DNA of 33,023 bases from Elusimicrobia bacterium GWA2_66_18 (GCA_001799675.1 MGTX01000010.1:1-33023); one strand, 5' to 3'. Shown: positions 23,085 to 31,467, counted from the stretch's first letter. A program made the numbers and translations. The notes: generated from the sequence alone by a model not told the origin.

Positions 23085-24710
23085 TCACCTCGCGAACATC
23101 GGGTACTCCCCGAACACTTCCTTCAAGGCGTTCGTGACCTCTCCCACCGTCGCGTAAGCCTCCACGGCCTCCAGGATGAGGGGGAGGAGGTTGGTCGGAC
23201 CCTTCGCGGCCTCGCTCAGGCGCGAGAGGCTCGATTGGACCCGGCCGTTGTCGCGCTCGCGGCGGAGTCTTTTTAACGCCGCGACCTGACCCTTCTCCAC
23301 GGCATGGTCGATCTTCAAGATGCTCGGCGCGCCACCCCCCGTCTCGTGGACGTTGACCCCGACGATGCGCCGTTTCCTGGACGACAGGTCGGTCTCGAAG
23401 CGGTAGGCGCTCTCGGAAATCTCGCGGTGGAAGAAGCCCTGCTCCAGGGCCCGCACCACGCCCCCCAGCTCCTCGATGCGGCGCATGACGGCCGTCGCGC
23501 GCGTCTCCATGTCCTTGGTCAGCGACTCCAGGAAGAAGGAGCCTCCGAAAGGGTCGGGCGTGTCGGTCACGCCCGTCTCGAGAGCGAGGATCTGCTGGGT
23601 GCGAAGGGCCAGCATCACGGCCTCGTCGCTCGGCAGGGCCAGGGCCTCGTCGAAAGAGTTGGTGTGCAGGCTCTGCGCGCCGCCCAGGACCGCCGCCATC
23701 GCCTGGTAGGCCACGCGCGGGAGGTTGTTCATCGGCTGCTGGGCCGTCAGCGAGACGCCCGCGGTCTGGCAGTGCATCGGCAGCATCCAGGAGATCTCCT
23801 TCTTGGCGCCGAACTCGTCCTTCATGAGCTTGGCCCAGATGGAGCGCGCGGCGCGCAGCTTGGCTATCTCCTCGAAGAAGTGGTTGTGCACATCGAAGAA
23901 GAACGACAGCTGGCTCGCGAAATCGTCGACGGGAATGCCGCGCTTGACCAGCCTTTCGACGTAGTCGCGCCCGTCGGCCAGCGTGAAGGCCAGTTCCTGG
24001 ACCGCGTCGGCGCCGGCCTCACGGATGTGGTAGCCGGAGATGGAGATGGGATAAAAGCGGGGAACTTCCTTGACGCAGTACTCGATGAGGTCGAGCACCA
24101 GGCGCATGGAGGCCTCGGGCGGGTAGAGGTATTCGTTCTGGGCGATGTACTCCTTGAGAATGTCCGTCTGGCAGGTGCCGCGCAGGCGCTTGAAGGGTAC
24201 GCCCTGCTTGCGGGCCACCGCCAGGTACATGGCGAAGAGGACCGGGGCGGGCAGGTTGATGGTCATCGAAGTCGAGACCTTGCCCAGGGCGATTCCGCCG
24301 AAGAGATCCTCCATGTCCGCCAGGCTGTCGACGGCCACGCCCTCGCGCCCGACCTCTCCGAGGGCCCGCGGATCGTCGGAGTCGATGCCCATGAGCGTCG
24401 GCAGGTCGAAGGCCGTCGAGAGGCCCGTCTCTCCGTGGCTGAGCAGGTACTTGAAGCGCGCGTTGGTGTCCTTGGCCGTCTTGTGGCCCGCGAACATGCG
24501 CATGGTCCACGGCGTCATGCGGTAGCCGCCGCTCTTGAGTCCCCGCGTGAAGGGAAACCGGCCGGGCCTGCCGATTTCGGAAAGCAGGTCGCGGCCGGCG
24601 AGGTCCTCGGGGCCGTATTCGCGCTTGACCGGGATGCCGGAGAGAGTTCGGGGCTCCTCGGCCGGCGCGAGGACGGTCGCGGATTTCTTCTCGAAGGCGG
24701 TCTTCTTCAT
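23085..24710 (-). CDS. Acyl-CoA mutase large subunit (methylmalonyl-CoA mutase type)
   Basis: The protein has 541 residues and contains only the substrate-binding TIM-barrel part of coenzyme-B12-dependent acyl-CoA mutases, which rearrange carbon chains such as (R)-methylmalonyl-CoA to succinyl-CoA. Hallmarks: RMTPWTMRMFAGHKTAKDTN, LSTAFDLPTLMGIDSDDP, GTCQTDILKEYIAQNEY, SGYHIREAGADAVQEL, then DDFASQLSFFFDVHNHFFEE and MHCQTAGVSLTAQQPMNN, and LGGAQSLHTNSFDEALALPS. The B12-binding domain (DxHxxG) is absent and must come from a separate small subunit, which is not in this window; the slot downstream holds a receiver pseudogene. ATG 24710 overlaps the tyrS stop as ATGA. Exact substrate (methylmalonyl, isobutyryl or other) cannot be fixed by eye. 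Confidence 0.93.
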   Translation of the reverse strand: MKKTAFEKKSATVLAPAEEPRTLSGIPVKREYGPEDLAGRDLLSEIGRPGRFPFTRGLKSGGYRMTPWTMRMFAGHKTAKDTNARFKYLLSHGETGLSTAFDLPTLMGIDSDDPRALGEVGREGVAVDSLADMEDLFGGIALGKVSTSMTINLPAPVLFAMYLAVARKQGVPFKRLRGTCQTDILKEYIAQNEYLYPPEASMRLVLDLIEYCVKEVPRFYPISISGYHIREAGADAVQELAFTLADGRDYVERLVKRGIPVDDFASQLSFFFDVHNHFFEEIAKLRAARSIWAKLMKDEFGAKKEISWMLPMHCQTAGVSLTAQQPMNNLPRVAYQAMAAVLGGAQSLHTNSFDEALALPSDEAVMLALRTQQILALETGVTDTPDPFGGSFFLESLTKDMETRATAVMRRIEELGGVVRALEQGFFHREISESAYRFETDLSSRKRRIVGVNVHETGGGAPSILKIDHAVEKGQVAALKRLRRERDNGRVQSSLSRLSEAAKGPTNLLPLILEAVEAYATVGEVTNALKEVFGEYPMFAR

Positions 24711-25873
24711 GGCGCGCGGAGCTCAATCCTGACGAACTGGTGCTTGCCCATCTGGAGGACGAAGGCGGCGGGAGAACGCACGGCACCGTCGGCGGCGACC
24801 TTCACTCCGTCGATGCGGACTCCGCCCTGCAAGACGAGACGACGAGCCTCGCCGCGGGACTTGGCCCCGCCCGCGCGGCCGATGATCTCGGAGAGCGTCG
24901 ATCCCATCGGCACGGAAACGACCCGCAGGTCCGTCGGCAGTTCCTTCTTGGAGAAGGTGTTCTCAAAATAAGCCAGGGCCTCGGCCGCGGCAGGCTCGCC
25001 GTGGAAGCGCGCGACCAGCGTGCGCGCGAGAGCCTTCTTGGCCTTCATCGGATGCTGGGCCTTGACCGCCTCCAGGTCCGCGTCGGTGAGGAGCTCGTAG
25101 TACGAGAGCATGAGCTCGTCGGAGGCCTTCATGACCTTGCCGAACATCTCGTTGGGCGCGTCGTTGAGGGAGATCGCGTTGCCGTAGGACTTCGACATCT
25201 TCTTCTCGCCGTCAAGGCCCACGAGGAGCGGCTCCGTCATGGCGACCTGGGCGTCCTGGCCCGCGTCGACCTGCATCTTGCGGCCCATGAGCAGGTTGGT
25301 GAGCTGGTCGTTGCCGCCCAGCTCGACGTCCGCCTTCACCGCGACGGAGTCGTAGCCCTGGAGGAGGGGATAGAGGACCTCGAGGAGAGTCAGAGGCGAG
25401 TTCTCGGCGATCCGCTTCTTGAAGTCTTCCCGGGCGAGGAGCTGCTGGACGGTGTGGCGCTTGAGCGTGTCGAGCAGGAGGTCGCGCATGAATGGCTCCA
25501 GCCACTCGGAGTTGAATCGCAGCTCGGTTCTCTGCGGGTCGAGAATCTTGAACGCCTGCTCTTGGTAGGTTTTCGCATTGGCCTGGACGTCCGCGGCCGT
25601 CAGCGCGGGGCGCGTCGAATCGCGGCCAGAGGGGTCCCCGACCCTGGCGGTCAAGTCGCCGATGATCAGGACCGCGGTGTGCCCCAAATCCTGGAAGCGG
25701 CGAAGCCGGGTCAGGACGACGGAATGGCCGAGGTGGAGGTCGGCGGAAGTGGGATCGACCCCGAGCTTGACGCGAAGCGTCCGCCCGGAGGCAAGCTTCT
25801 TGGCGAGCTCCGCTTCGCTTACGAGGCTGACGCAGCCGCGCTTGAGCGACGCGAGTTGGGCGTGAAGGTCCAT
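24707..25873 (-). CDS. tyrS: Tyrosyl-tRNA synthetase
   Basis: This 388-residue class I synthetase charges tRNA-Tyr. The HIGH motif is HLGH at 47-50 (VDPTSADLHLGHSVVL) and KMSKS is at 225-229 (EKKMSKSYGN). The tyrosine-binding region includes PLLQGYDSVAVKADVELGGN (169-188), where the usual Gln/Asp contacts are found. A C-terminal S4 RNA-binding domain is visible (about 325-388: EIIGRAGGAKSRGEARRLVL, then QGGVRIDGVKV). The length fits the TyrZ-like branch, slightly shorter than E. coli TyrS. The start ATG 25873 lies seven bases after a perfect TATAAT. It shares a transcript with the mutase gene, which is a chance-looking partnership. Confidence 0.96.
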   Translation of the reverse strand: MDLHAQLASLKRGCVSLVSEAELAKKLASGRTLRVKLGVDPTSADLHLGHSVVLTRLRRFQDLGHTAVLIIGDLTARVGDPSGRDSTRPALTAADVQANAKTYQEQAFKILDPQRTELRFNSEWLEPFMRDLLLDTLKRHTVQQLLAREDFKKRIAENSPLTLLEVLYPLLQGYDSVAVKADVELGGNDQLTNLLMGRKMQVDAGQDAQVAMTEPLLVGLDGEKKMSKSYGNAISLNDAPNEMFGKVMKASDELMLSYYELLTDADLEAVKAQHPMKAKKALARTLVARFHGEPAAAEALAYFENTFSKKELPTDLRVVSVPMGSTLSEIIGRAGGAKSRGEARRLVLQGGVRIDGVKVAADGAVRSPAAFVLQMGKHQFVRIELRAP

Positions 25874-25880
25874 GACGGCG

Positions 25881-25909
25881 ATTATACGAACTACGTCCGA
25901 AGGTTTCTA
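25881..25909 (-). promoter_or_regulatory. tyrS promoter, predicted leaderless
   Basis: On the minus strand: TAGAAA (25909-25904), 17 bases, a perfect TATAAT (25886-25881), then seven bases to ATG 25873. It lies entirely in the 37-base gap after priA. No T-box or other leader can fit, so tyrS here is not attenuated by a leader RNA. Confidence 0.65.
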
Positions 25910-25910
25910 C

Positions 25911-27899
25911 TCAGAACATGTCGTAGGGATCGACGTCCAGCGTCAGCCGAACCGTGGAGGCGCGGTGATGCGCCCGGGCCGCCGCCAAGGCCGCTTCCAC
26001 GCCCTCCGGGGGCAGCTTGATTAAGAGGTGGCGCCGGAACTTCCCGCGCACCTCGCGCAGAAGGGCCGGTGCCGGACCGACGACCTCGGCCTTCTGCGCG
26101 AGGCCGACGCGCAAGGCTTCGGCCAGGCCGCGCGCCGCCTCGGCCGTGCGGGCCTCGTCTTTGCCCGTGAGGATCGCGCGCAGGAGCGCGGCCGCCGGCG
26201 GATAGCGCAACTCCCGACGCGCCGTCAGTTCCCCGTCGGCCCAGGCCGCGTAGTCGCCCGCGGCGGCCCCGCGGATGGCCTCGTGCTCAGGTGACAGCGT
26301 CTGGATGAGGACCTCGCCGGGCTTGTCGGCCCGGCCCGAGCGGCCGGCCACCTGGGCCAGCATCTGCATGGTGCGCTCCGAAGAACGAAAGTCGGGCATG
26401 TGGAGCATGGTGTCGGCGTCCACGACTCCGACCAAGGTCACGTCCGGAAAGTGAAAGCTCTTGGCGACCAGCTTGGTGCCGACGAGGACGTCGGCCTTGC
26501 GCTCGCGGAACTGATCGTAGATCCGCTGTTCCTGCTTGCGCTCCTTGGAGAGGGTGTCGCGGTCCATGCGCAGGACGCGCGAGCCCGGAAGCCGCCGCTT
26601 GACCTCGGCGGCCACCCTCTGCGTGCCGACGCCGCAGGCGCGCACCGAGGGGTAACCGCATTGGCCGCACTTCTCGGCGGGCGCCCACTCCTTGCCGCAG
26701 TGGTGGCAGATCAGCGTCCAGCGCGCTCGCCCGTCCGGGCCGGCCGGAGCCTCGTGCTGGATCTTGGCCACGCCGCAATCGGGGCACCGATCGATCCAGC
26801 GGCACTTCACGCAGGTCGTCAGCGTCGAGAAGCCGCGGCGGTTGACCAGCAGGATGACCTGCTCGCGCCGCGCCAGGCGGTCCTTCATCTTCGAGACGAG
26901 TTCCTCGCAGAGGACCTCCCCGAAGCCGGGCATGGCGATGACGCGCACGCTCGGCCGCTCCAGGCGAGAGACGCGTTCCGGCATCTCCACGAGCTCCGCC
27001 GAGCCCCGGCGGGCCAGGTCCCAGGCCTCCAAGGACGGCGTGGCCGAACCCAGCACCGCCAAGGCGCCGAAGGAACGCGCCCTTTCGAGAGCGACGTCTC
27101 GGGCATGGTAGTAAGGAGCGTTGGAATCCTGCTTGAAGGACTCGTCCTGCTCCTCATCGAGGACCGCCAGGCGCAGGTCGGAGAAAGGAAGAAGACAAGC
27201 CGAGCGCGCGCCCACCACGACCTTCACAACCCCCCGCCGCACGCCGAGCCAGGTCCTGCGCCGCTCGCGCTGCGTCAGGCCGCTGTGCCAGAGGGCCACG
27301 GACGCCCCGAGGCCCGCGGAGAACTCGTCGAAGAAAGGCCGCGTCAGGCCGATCTCGGGCAGGAGGAAAAGCGCTTGGCCGCCGCCCTGCACGGCGCGCC
27401 GGATGAGGCGCAGGTAGACCTCGGTCTTGCCGGAAGCGGGCACGCCGAAGAGCACGACGCGCGCGTGCCGGTTCTCGCCCAGCAGCGCCTCCAAGCGCCC
27501 CAGGGCCTTGCTTTGTCCCGGGGTCAGTTCGAAGGCGGAGGCTGCGGCCGCGCGCGCGGGGGCGGGGGCGAAGGACGCGGGCTCGTCGAGCGAACGCACG
27601 AAGGGCGGCAGGAGGGCCTTGACGCACTCGCCGATGGCGGCGCCGAAGCGCCGGGACATCCAGCGCGCGCAGGCCACACCCTCCGCGCCCAGGGCGGGGA
27701 GCGCGTCCACGACCGAGTCGAGGGGCTTGAGCGGCCTCGCCGGATCTCCGTCGAAGACGGCGATGACTGTGCCCACGGTCCGCCGCGGGCCGAAAGAGGC
27801 GCGCACGCGCTGTCCGGGAGCCACCGTCATCCCCTGGGGGACGCGGTAGTGGTAACCCTTGGGCAGGGGGATCGGGAAGACGACTTCGGCAATGCGCAC
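25911..27899 (-). CDS. priA: Primosomal replication restart helicase PriA
   Basis: The protein has 662 residues, slightly short for PriA (about 730 in E. coli). It starts at GTG 27899, sharing one base with the TAG stop of the methyltransferase upstream. The N-terminal DNA-binding domain (1-105) begins with RIAEVVFPIPLPKGYHYRVP. The helicase core has Walker A GVPASGKT (152-159), Walker B LDEEQDE (247-253), GSATPSLEAW and the NRRGFS motif (353-358). The zinc-binding insertion carries paired cysteines at about 363/366, 372/375, 398/401 and 411/414. Helicase motifs V and VI follow (VGTKLVAKSFHFPDVTLVGV; QMLAQVAGRSGRADKPGEVL). PriA reloads the replisome at stalled forks. It ends the gmk-priA gene run. 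Confidence 0.96.
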   Translation of the reverse strand: MRIAEVVFPIPLPKGYHYRVPQGMTVAPGQRVRASFGPRRTVGTVIAVFDGDPARPLKPLDSVVDALPALGAEGVACARWMSRRFGAAIGECVKALLPPFVRSLDEPASFAPAPARAAAASAFELTPGQSKALGRLEALLGENRHARVVLFGVPASGKTEVYLRLIRRAVQGGGQALFLLPEIGLTRPFFDEFSAGLGASVALWHSGLTQRERRRTWLGVRRGVVKVVVGARSACLLPFSDLRLAVLDEEQDESFKQDSNAPYYHARDVALERARSFGALAVLGSATPSLEAWDLARRGSAELVEMPERVSRLERPSVRVIAMPGFGEVLCEELVSKMKDRLARREQVILLVNRRGFSTLTTCVKCRWIDRCPDCGVAKIQHEAPAGPDGRARWTLICHHCGKEWAPAEKCGQCGYPSVRACGVGTQRVAAEVKRRLPGSRVLRMDRDTLSKERKQEQRIYDQFRERKADVLVGTKLVAKSFHFPDVTLVGVVDADTMLHMPDFRSSERTMQMLAQVAGRSGRADKPGEVLIQTLSPEHEAIRGAAAGDYAAWADGELTARRELRYPPAAALLRAILTGKDEARTAEAARGLAEALRVGLAQKAEVVGPAPALLREVRGKFRRHLLIKLPPEGVEAALAAARAHHRASTVRLTLDVDPYDMF

Positions 27900-28597
27900 T
27901 ATTTAATCGCGGTGAAGACGAAATGCGGCGGGATGTTCAACACCTCGAACTGGGTGTCCACCTCGCGGAAATAATCCTTGAGCATCGTGATGAGGTGCGT
28001 GGTGACCTGGTACGGCACGAAGCGCCCGCCGGGACGCAGGTGATGGGCGGTCTTGCTCAGAAGTTCGTGGCGGCCGCGCCCGGAGAAGAACGCGAAAGGC
28101 ACGCCGGAGATGATGACGTCCGCCTCGCGCACGCCGTGCTGGGCCAGGATCTTGTCGATCTCGCGCACGTCGCCGTGGACGGCGATCATCCGGGGGTCGA
28201 TCAAGGTCGCGGCGAGTTCGTCGTAGAGTTTCTTGTTGAACTCGACGGCGATGAGCTTGGCGTCGGGGCGCATCTTCTGGAGGATGCGCCGCGTGATGAC
28301 GCCCTGGGCCGCGCCGTACTCGACGATGACCTGCGAGCGCTCCAGGTCCATGGCCTTGATGACGCGCTCGACGAGGTACTTGCTCGAGGGAGTGACGGCG
28401 GCGACGCCGCGATCATCGAGAAAAACCTTCACGTAGCCCATGAATTTCCCCTCATCGCCCTTCCTCTTCTTTTTGGAATCGGAGACGAGTTCATCGAGCT
28501 TGTCGCGGCCCTTCCGGATCTGGCCGCTGATCAGCGCTCCCAGGTTATCAAGCACGTCGCGGTCGGACCGCTCTTGGCGGGGATCTTTCTTGCTCAT
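27899..28597 (-). CDS. Pmt-type (phospholipid N-methyltransferase-like) methyltransferase
   Basis: The protein has 232 residues from ATG 28597, overlapping the glycosylase stop as ATGA. The first 50 residues are charged (Lys/Arg/Asp-rich). FLDDRGVAAVTPSSKYLVER is the family entry segment, followed by motif I VIVEYGAAQGVITRRIL, motif II IAVEFNKKLYDEL, the acidic AVHGDVREID, and IISGVPFAFFSGRGRHELLS as the catalytic strand. The family (COG3963 / RsmA-like) contains bacterial phosphatidylethanolamine N-methyltransferases and rRNA dimethylase relatives. Motif I has VEYGAAQG instead of the usual VELGPGTG. The substrate is uncertain. A longer upstream frame exists but overlaps the whole glycosylase gene and is rejected. 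Confidence 0.85.
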   Translation of the reverse strand: MSKKDPRQERSDRDVLDNLGALISGQIRKGRDKLDELVSDSKKKRKGDEGKFMGYVKVFLDDRGVAAVTPSSKYLVERVIKAMDLERSQVIVEYGAAQGVITRRILQKMRPDAKLIAVEFNKKLYDELAATLIDPRMIAVHGDVREIDKILAQHGVREADVIISGVPFAFFSGRGRHELLSKTAHHLRPGGRFVPYQVTTHLITMLKDYFREVDTQFEVLNIPPHFVFTAIK

Positions 28598-29328
28598 GGT
28601 CTGCAAAGCTCCTCTCTGAGATTCTTCATATCCTCCCATACGTCGCGCTTGAGGTTCGGATTGCGCAGGAGCGCGGCGGGGTGAAAGGTCGGCATCAGGC
28701 GCACGCGCGGCGCGCCCCCGCCCGGGTCGTAAGTCCGCCAGCGGCCGCGGATCTTCGTGATCGCAGTCTGGTCCTCCAGGAGAACGCGCGCGGGCACCGC
28801 GCCCAGCGTCACGAGGAAGCGCGGCGCGATGGCGCGGATCTGCGCGTCGAGCCAGCCCCGGCAGGCCGCGATCTCCCGAGGCGAGGGGGGGCGGTCGTTG
28901 CCGCGCTTCTCCGGGTCGGACGGGTCGACCATCGGGTGGCACTTCACGATGTTGGCGATGTAGACCGTCTCGCGCGACAGGCCGATGGCGGCCATGATCT
29001 TGTCGAGGAGTTGGCCGGATCGTCCCACGAAAGGCTCGCCCTGGTGGTCCTCGGAGAAGCCCGGGCCCTCGCCCACGAACATCACCTGCGCCCGGGGGCT
29101 GCCGACCCCCGGCACGGCCTGGAGGCGCGACGCGCCGAGCGGGCATGCCCGGCAGGTCTTGACCCTCTGCGCCACTTCGTCGAGGGATAAAGGTTCCGTC
29201 TGGACAGGGGCCGCCGCGAGAACGCAGGGGCGCGATGAGCCGTCCGCCCAATCGGAGGAGTCCGAGAGTTCGACCCGGCGCCGAAGGACGCGGGTCAAGT
29301 CCTTGAGTTCGTCAATCTCGGAGCTCAA
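28594..29328 (-). CDS. Family 4 (Fe-S) uracil-DNA glycosylase
   Basis: The protein has 244 residues. The frame starts at TTG 29328, overlapping the coaB end by 17 bases; a TTG at 29298 is an alternative. The glycosylase domain begins at VKTCRACPLGASRLQAVPGV. Family 4 signature GEGPG (VMFVGEGPGFSEDHQG) is present, followed by PFVGRSGQLLDKIMAAIGLS, NIVKCHPMV, ACRGWLDAQI and the His motif MPTFHPAALLRNP. Cysteines in CRAC, KCHP and ACRGW fit the iron-sulfur cluster ligands. The enzyme removes uracil arising from cytosine deamination in DNA, relevant in a GC-rich genome. It sits between coaB and the Pmt-like methyltransferase in a compact operon. Confidence 0.93.
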   Translation of the reverse strand: MSSEIDELKDLTRVLRRRVELSDSSDWADGSSRPCVLAAAPVQTEPLSLDEVAQRVKTCRACPLGASRLQAVPGVGSPRAQVMFVGEGPGFSEDHQGEPFVGRSGQLLDKIMAAIGLSRETVYIANIVKCHPMVDPSDPEKRGNDRPPSPREIAACRGWLDAQIRAIAPRFLVTLGAVPARVLLEDQTAITKIRGRWRTYDPGGGAPRVRLMPTFHPAALLRNPNLKRDVWEDMKNLREELCRP

Positions 29329-29965
29329 GGAGTCTCGTCGCTTCCGCGAGGATCGCCCGCGCCGCTCGGGCCTTCGGCATCTCGGGAAGGCGGACGTCGC
29401 CTGTGCGGCCGACCAGGGTCAGGCGCGCGCGTCCCGAAGCCAAGCAGGATGGACCGTTCGCTGCGACCAGGTCCAGTCCTTTGCGCTTAAGCTTGGCTCG
29501 GGCGTTGGCTTCCTTCGCTCTCGTCTCGAGCGCGAATCCGATGAAAACCTGGCCCGGCCGGCGGCGAGAAGCCGCAGCTTTGATGATATCGGGATTGGGA
29601 GTCAAATTCATGGAGACGCGGCCCGGGCCGCGCTTGATTTTGTGACGGGCGACGCGGACCAACCTCCAATCGCAGACGGCGGCCGCGCCGATGATCAGGT
29701 CCGCGGCGCGCACGCGCCGCAGGACCTCGCGGCGCATCTCGAGGGCGGCGGTCACGCGCACGACCTCCACGCCGCGGGGCGCGCGCAGGGCCGTCGGGCC
29801 GCTCACCACGCTCACGCGCGCGCCTGCCGCGCGCGCGGCGGCGGCCAGAGCGAATCCCATGGCGCCGCTCGAGGCGTTCGTGAGGAAGCGGACCGGATCG
29901 AGATATTCTCTCGTGGGCCCGGACGTGATCAGCACTCGGCGGCCCCGCAGGGATGTGGAGGGCAC
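29312..29965 (-). CDS. coaB: Phosphopantothenoylcysteine synthetase (CoaB), stand-alone
   Basis: The protein has 217 residues from GTG 29965, only two bases after the TAG stop of coaC. Visible CoaB features: VLITSGPTREYLDPVRFLTN, then SSGAMGFALAAAARAAGARV, VSGPTAL, IGAAAVCDWR, KIKRGPGRVSMNLTPNPDII (the KxKK-type loop) and VFIGFALETR. The common SSGKMG reads SSGAMG here. CoaB joins cysteine to 4'-phosphopantothenate with CTP in most bacteria. In most bacteria CoaC and CoaB are fused; here they are split. The preceding frame (to 30391) is the out-of-frame shadow of coaC, not part of this protein. Confidence 0.9.
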   Translation of the reverse strand: MPSTSLRGRRVLITSGPTREYLDPVRFLTNASSGAMGFALAAAARAAGARVSVVSGPTALRAPRGVEVVRVTAALEMRREVLRRVRAADLIIGAAAVCDWRLVRVARHKIKRGPGRVSMNLTPNPDIIKAAASRRRPGQVFIGFALETRAKEANARAKLKRKGLDLVAANGPSCLASGRARLTLVGRTGDVRLPEMPKARAARAILAEATRLLELRD

Positions 29966-29967
29966 GG

Positions 29968-30498
29968 CTACTTCAGGGCAAGTCTCACGATCTCTTCGGG
30001 CTCGAGAAGGCGGCCCATGCCGACCTTGCCGCTGGCCAGCTCGCCTCTGGCGGGGCCCCAGACCTGGTAGCCGTAATCGCGCAGACGAGCGGCGTTGGCC
30101 TGCGTGGCCGGGTGCTCCCACATCTCCGCGTCCATCGCCGGGCATACGGCCACGGTCGCGCGCGTGGAGAGGATGAGGCCGTCGAGCAGGCCCTCGGCGC
30201 GGCCCGCCGCCAGGCGCGCGAGAAAATCCGCGGTGGCGGGGGCCACGAGGACCAGGTCCGCCCAGCTCGCCAGCGAGAGATGCGCCATTTCCCACAGGGA
30301 AGGATCCGCGACGTCGGCAACGGCGTGCCGAGACAGCACCGCCAAGCTTAGAGGCGCGACGAAGCGCGCCGCGTTCGGCGTCAGGATGCACCGGACCTCC
30401 GCGCCCCTCTTGACGAGGCCGCGCACGATGGCGGCGGTCTTGAAGGCCGCGATGCTGCCTGTCACCCCGAGGGCGACGCGGCGCGCGCTCTTGGCCAC
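29968..30498 (-). CDS. coaC: Phosphopantothenoylcysteine decarboxylase (CoaC), stand-alone
   Basis: This 176-residue flavoprotein starts at GTG 30498, nine bases after rpoZ. The FMN-binding start VALGVTGSIAAFKTAAIVRG is clear, as are the active-site His segment (LWEMAHLSLASWADLVLVAP) and ATADFLARLAAGRAEGLL. In the substrate motif PAMN, Asn reads Asp (CPAMDAEMW), and the usual active-site Cys in the ACG loop reads Ser (GELASGKVGMGRL). From memory, the PAMD/ASG combination also occurs in CoaBC of some Bacteroidetes, so the enzyme is probably active. It decarboxylates phosphopantothenoylcysteine on the way to coenzyme A. Confidence 0.9.
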   Translation of the reverse strand: MAKSARRVALGVTGSIAAFKTAAIVRGLVKRGAEVRCILTPNAARFVAPLSLAVLSRHAVADVADPSLWEMAHLSLASWADLVLVAPATADFLARLAAGRAEGLLDGLILSTRATVAVCPAMDAEMWEHPATQANAARLRDYGYQVWGPARGELASGKVGMGRLLEPEEIVRLALK

Positions 30499-30507
30499 GG
30501 GCGAGCC

Positions 30508-30783
30508 CTACTCCGCCTTCTTCTCGGGCTCGGCGGCGCCGCCCGAAGAGACGATCTTCTTGAGGTCCTTCCAGTCCACCTTGCCGCTCAGGACCTCGCG
30601 CAAAGCCAGATCGAGGATCTCGGCCGGGGTCAGGTGGCGGTTCTCCTCGCGCCTCTTGAGCTCCTTGGCCCAGAGAGCGGCCATGGGAATGGCGGTGTAC
30701 TTGCCCTTGCCGAAGTTCAGCATCAGTTCCTCGGTCGTCTTGGCGATGGGGACTTCTTTCGCGGCGGCGTCCTTCTTCGACAT
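30508..30783 (-). CDS. rpoZ: RNA polymerase omega subunit
   Basis: The protein has 91 residues from ATG 30783, with a strong AAAGGAGG ribosome site five bases upstream. The central segment GKYTAIPMAALWAKELKRRE, then ENRHLTPAEILDLALREVLSGKVDW fits the omega family (the N-[RK]-[YF] segment, an alanine-rich helix, then a helix with EIL..A..EVL). The family is short and variable, so position helps: it lies between gmk and coaC-coaB, the common gmk-rpoZ-coaBC order. It stabilises the beta-prime subunit. The 27-base gap after gmk holds no terminator. Confidence 0.8.
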   Translation of the reverse strand: MSKKDAAAKEVPIAKTTEELMLNFGKGKYTAIPMAALWAKELKRREENRHLTPAEILDLALREVLSGKVDWKDLKKIVSSGGAAEPEKKAE

Positions 30784-30810
30784 TGCGGCCTCCTTTGGAA
30801 TCTCTCGAGA

Positions 30811-31410
30811 TCAGGCGAGCGCGGGCAGGTAAGACGGATCGAGGCGCGAGGTCCTCAACGACTCGGCCGTCAGGATGCAGGAGATATGCGTCACGGCCTT
30901 CTCCAGATCATCGTTGACGACGACGTAGTCGTAGTCCTTGGCCGCAGCCAGCTCGCTGCGCGAGTTGGCCAGGCGCTTGGCCAGAGAGCCCTGCGCCTCG
31001 CGCCGCTGAGTCAGACGCATCTTGAGCACCTCGAGGGAGGGCGGCAGGACGAACACGAGGATGGCCGAGGGGTGCTTGCGGCGCACCGCCATGGCGCCCT
31101 GGACGTCGATGGTCATGACCACGACCTGCCCCTGCTTGAGGGCTTCCTCGACGAAGCGGCGCGGCGTGCCGTAGTATTCGTCGTGGACCATGGCCCACTC
31201 CAGGAACTCGCCGTTGCGTATCTTGCGCTTGAAGTCCTCGCGGGAGAGGAAGAAGTAGTGCCTGCCGTTCTTCTCGCACAGGCGCGGCGCGCGCGTGGTG
31301 CAGGTCACGGAGTGGCGCAGGTTCCGGTGGCGAAGAAGCAGTTTGCGGCAGATGGTGGTCTTGCCGGCGCCCGATGGGGCGGAGATGACGAGCAGGGCGC
31401 CTTTCCTCAT
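30811..31410 (-). CDS. gmk: Guanylate kinase
   Basis: The protein has 199 residues from ATG 31410 (MRKGALLVISAPSGAGKTTI); the longer frame from 31494 would run across the promoter and the divergent gene. The P-loop APSGAGKT is near the N-terminus. The GMP-binding region shows SVTCTTRAPRLCEKNGRHYF, then EFLEWAMVHDEYYGTPRRFV, with the Ser, Arg, Tyr and Glu contacts typical of the family, and the lid RLTQRREAQG. It converts GMP to GDP. It opens the run gmk-rpoZ-coaC-coaB-glycosylase-methyltransferase-priA. The -10 box TACAAT lies ten bases upstream of the ATG. Confidence 0.96.
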   Translation of the reverse strand: MRKGALLVISAPSGAGKTTICRKLLLRHRNLRHSVTCTTRAPRLCEKNGRHYFFLSREDFKRKIRNGEFLEWAMVHDEYYGTPRRFVEEALKQGQVVVMTIDVQGAMAVRRKHPSAILVFVLPPSLEVLKMRLTQRREAQGSLAKRLANSRSELAAAKDYDYVVVNDDLEKAVTHISCILTAESLRTSRLDPSYLPALA

Positions 31411-31420
31411 TAGACTTGTG

Positions 31421-31450
31421 ATTGTAGCGAATTCCTCAGGGAACACGCAA
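31421..31450 (-). promoter_or_regulatory. gmk operon promoter
   Basis: On the minus strand: TTGCGT (31450-31445), 18 bases, TACAAT (31426-31421), then ten bases to ATG 31410. It predicts a leader of only about three to four bases. It overlaps the divergent promoter region of the DUF3467 gene in a 70-base gap. Confidence 0.5.
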
Positions 31451-31467
31451 GAAGACCCTGTAAATGA

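Noticed and set aside
23304..24971. A 555-codon plus-strand frame opposite the mutase gene.
   Set aside because: Antisense shadow: composition dominated by Arg/Gly/Leu/Val/His, no domain, and the minus strand has unmistakable mutase motifs.
24740..27974. Two long plus-strand frames opposite tyrS and priA (24740-26020 and 26400-27974).
   Set aside because: Both are mirror frames of well-conserved minus-strand genes.
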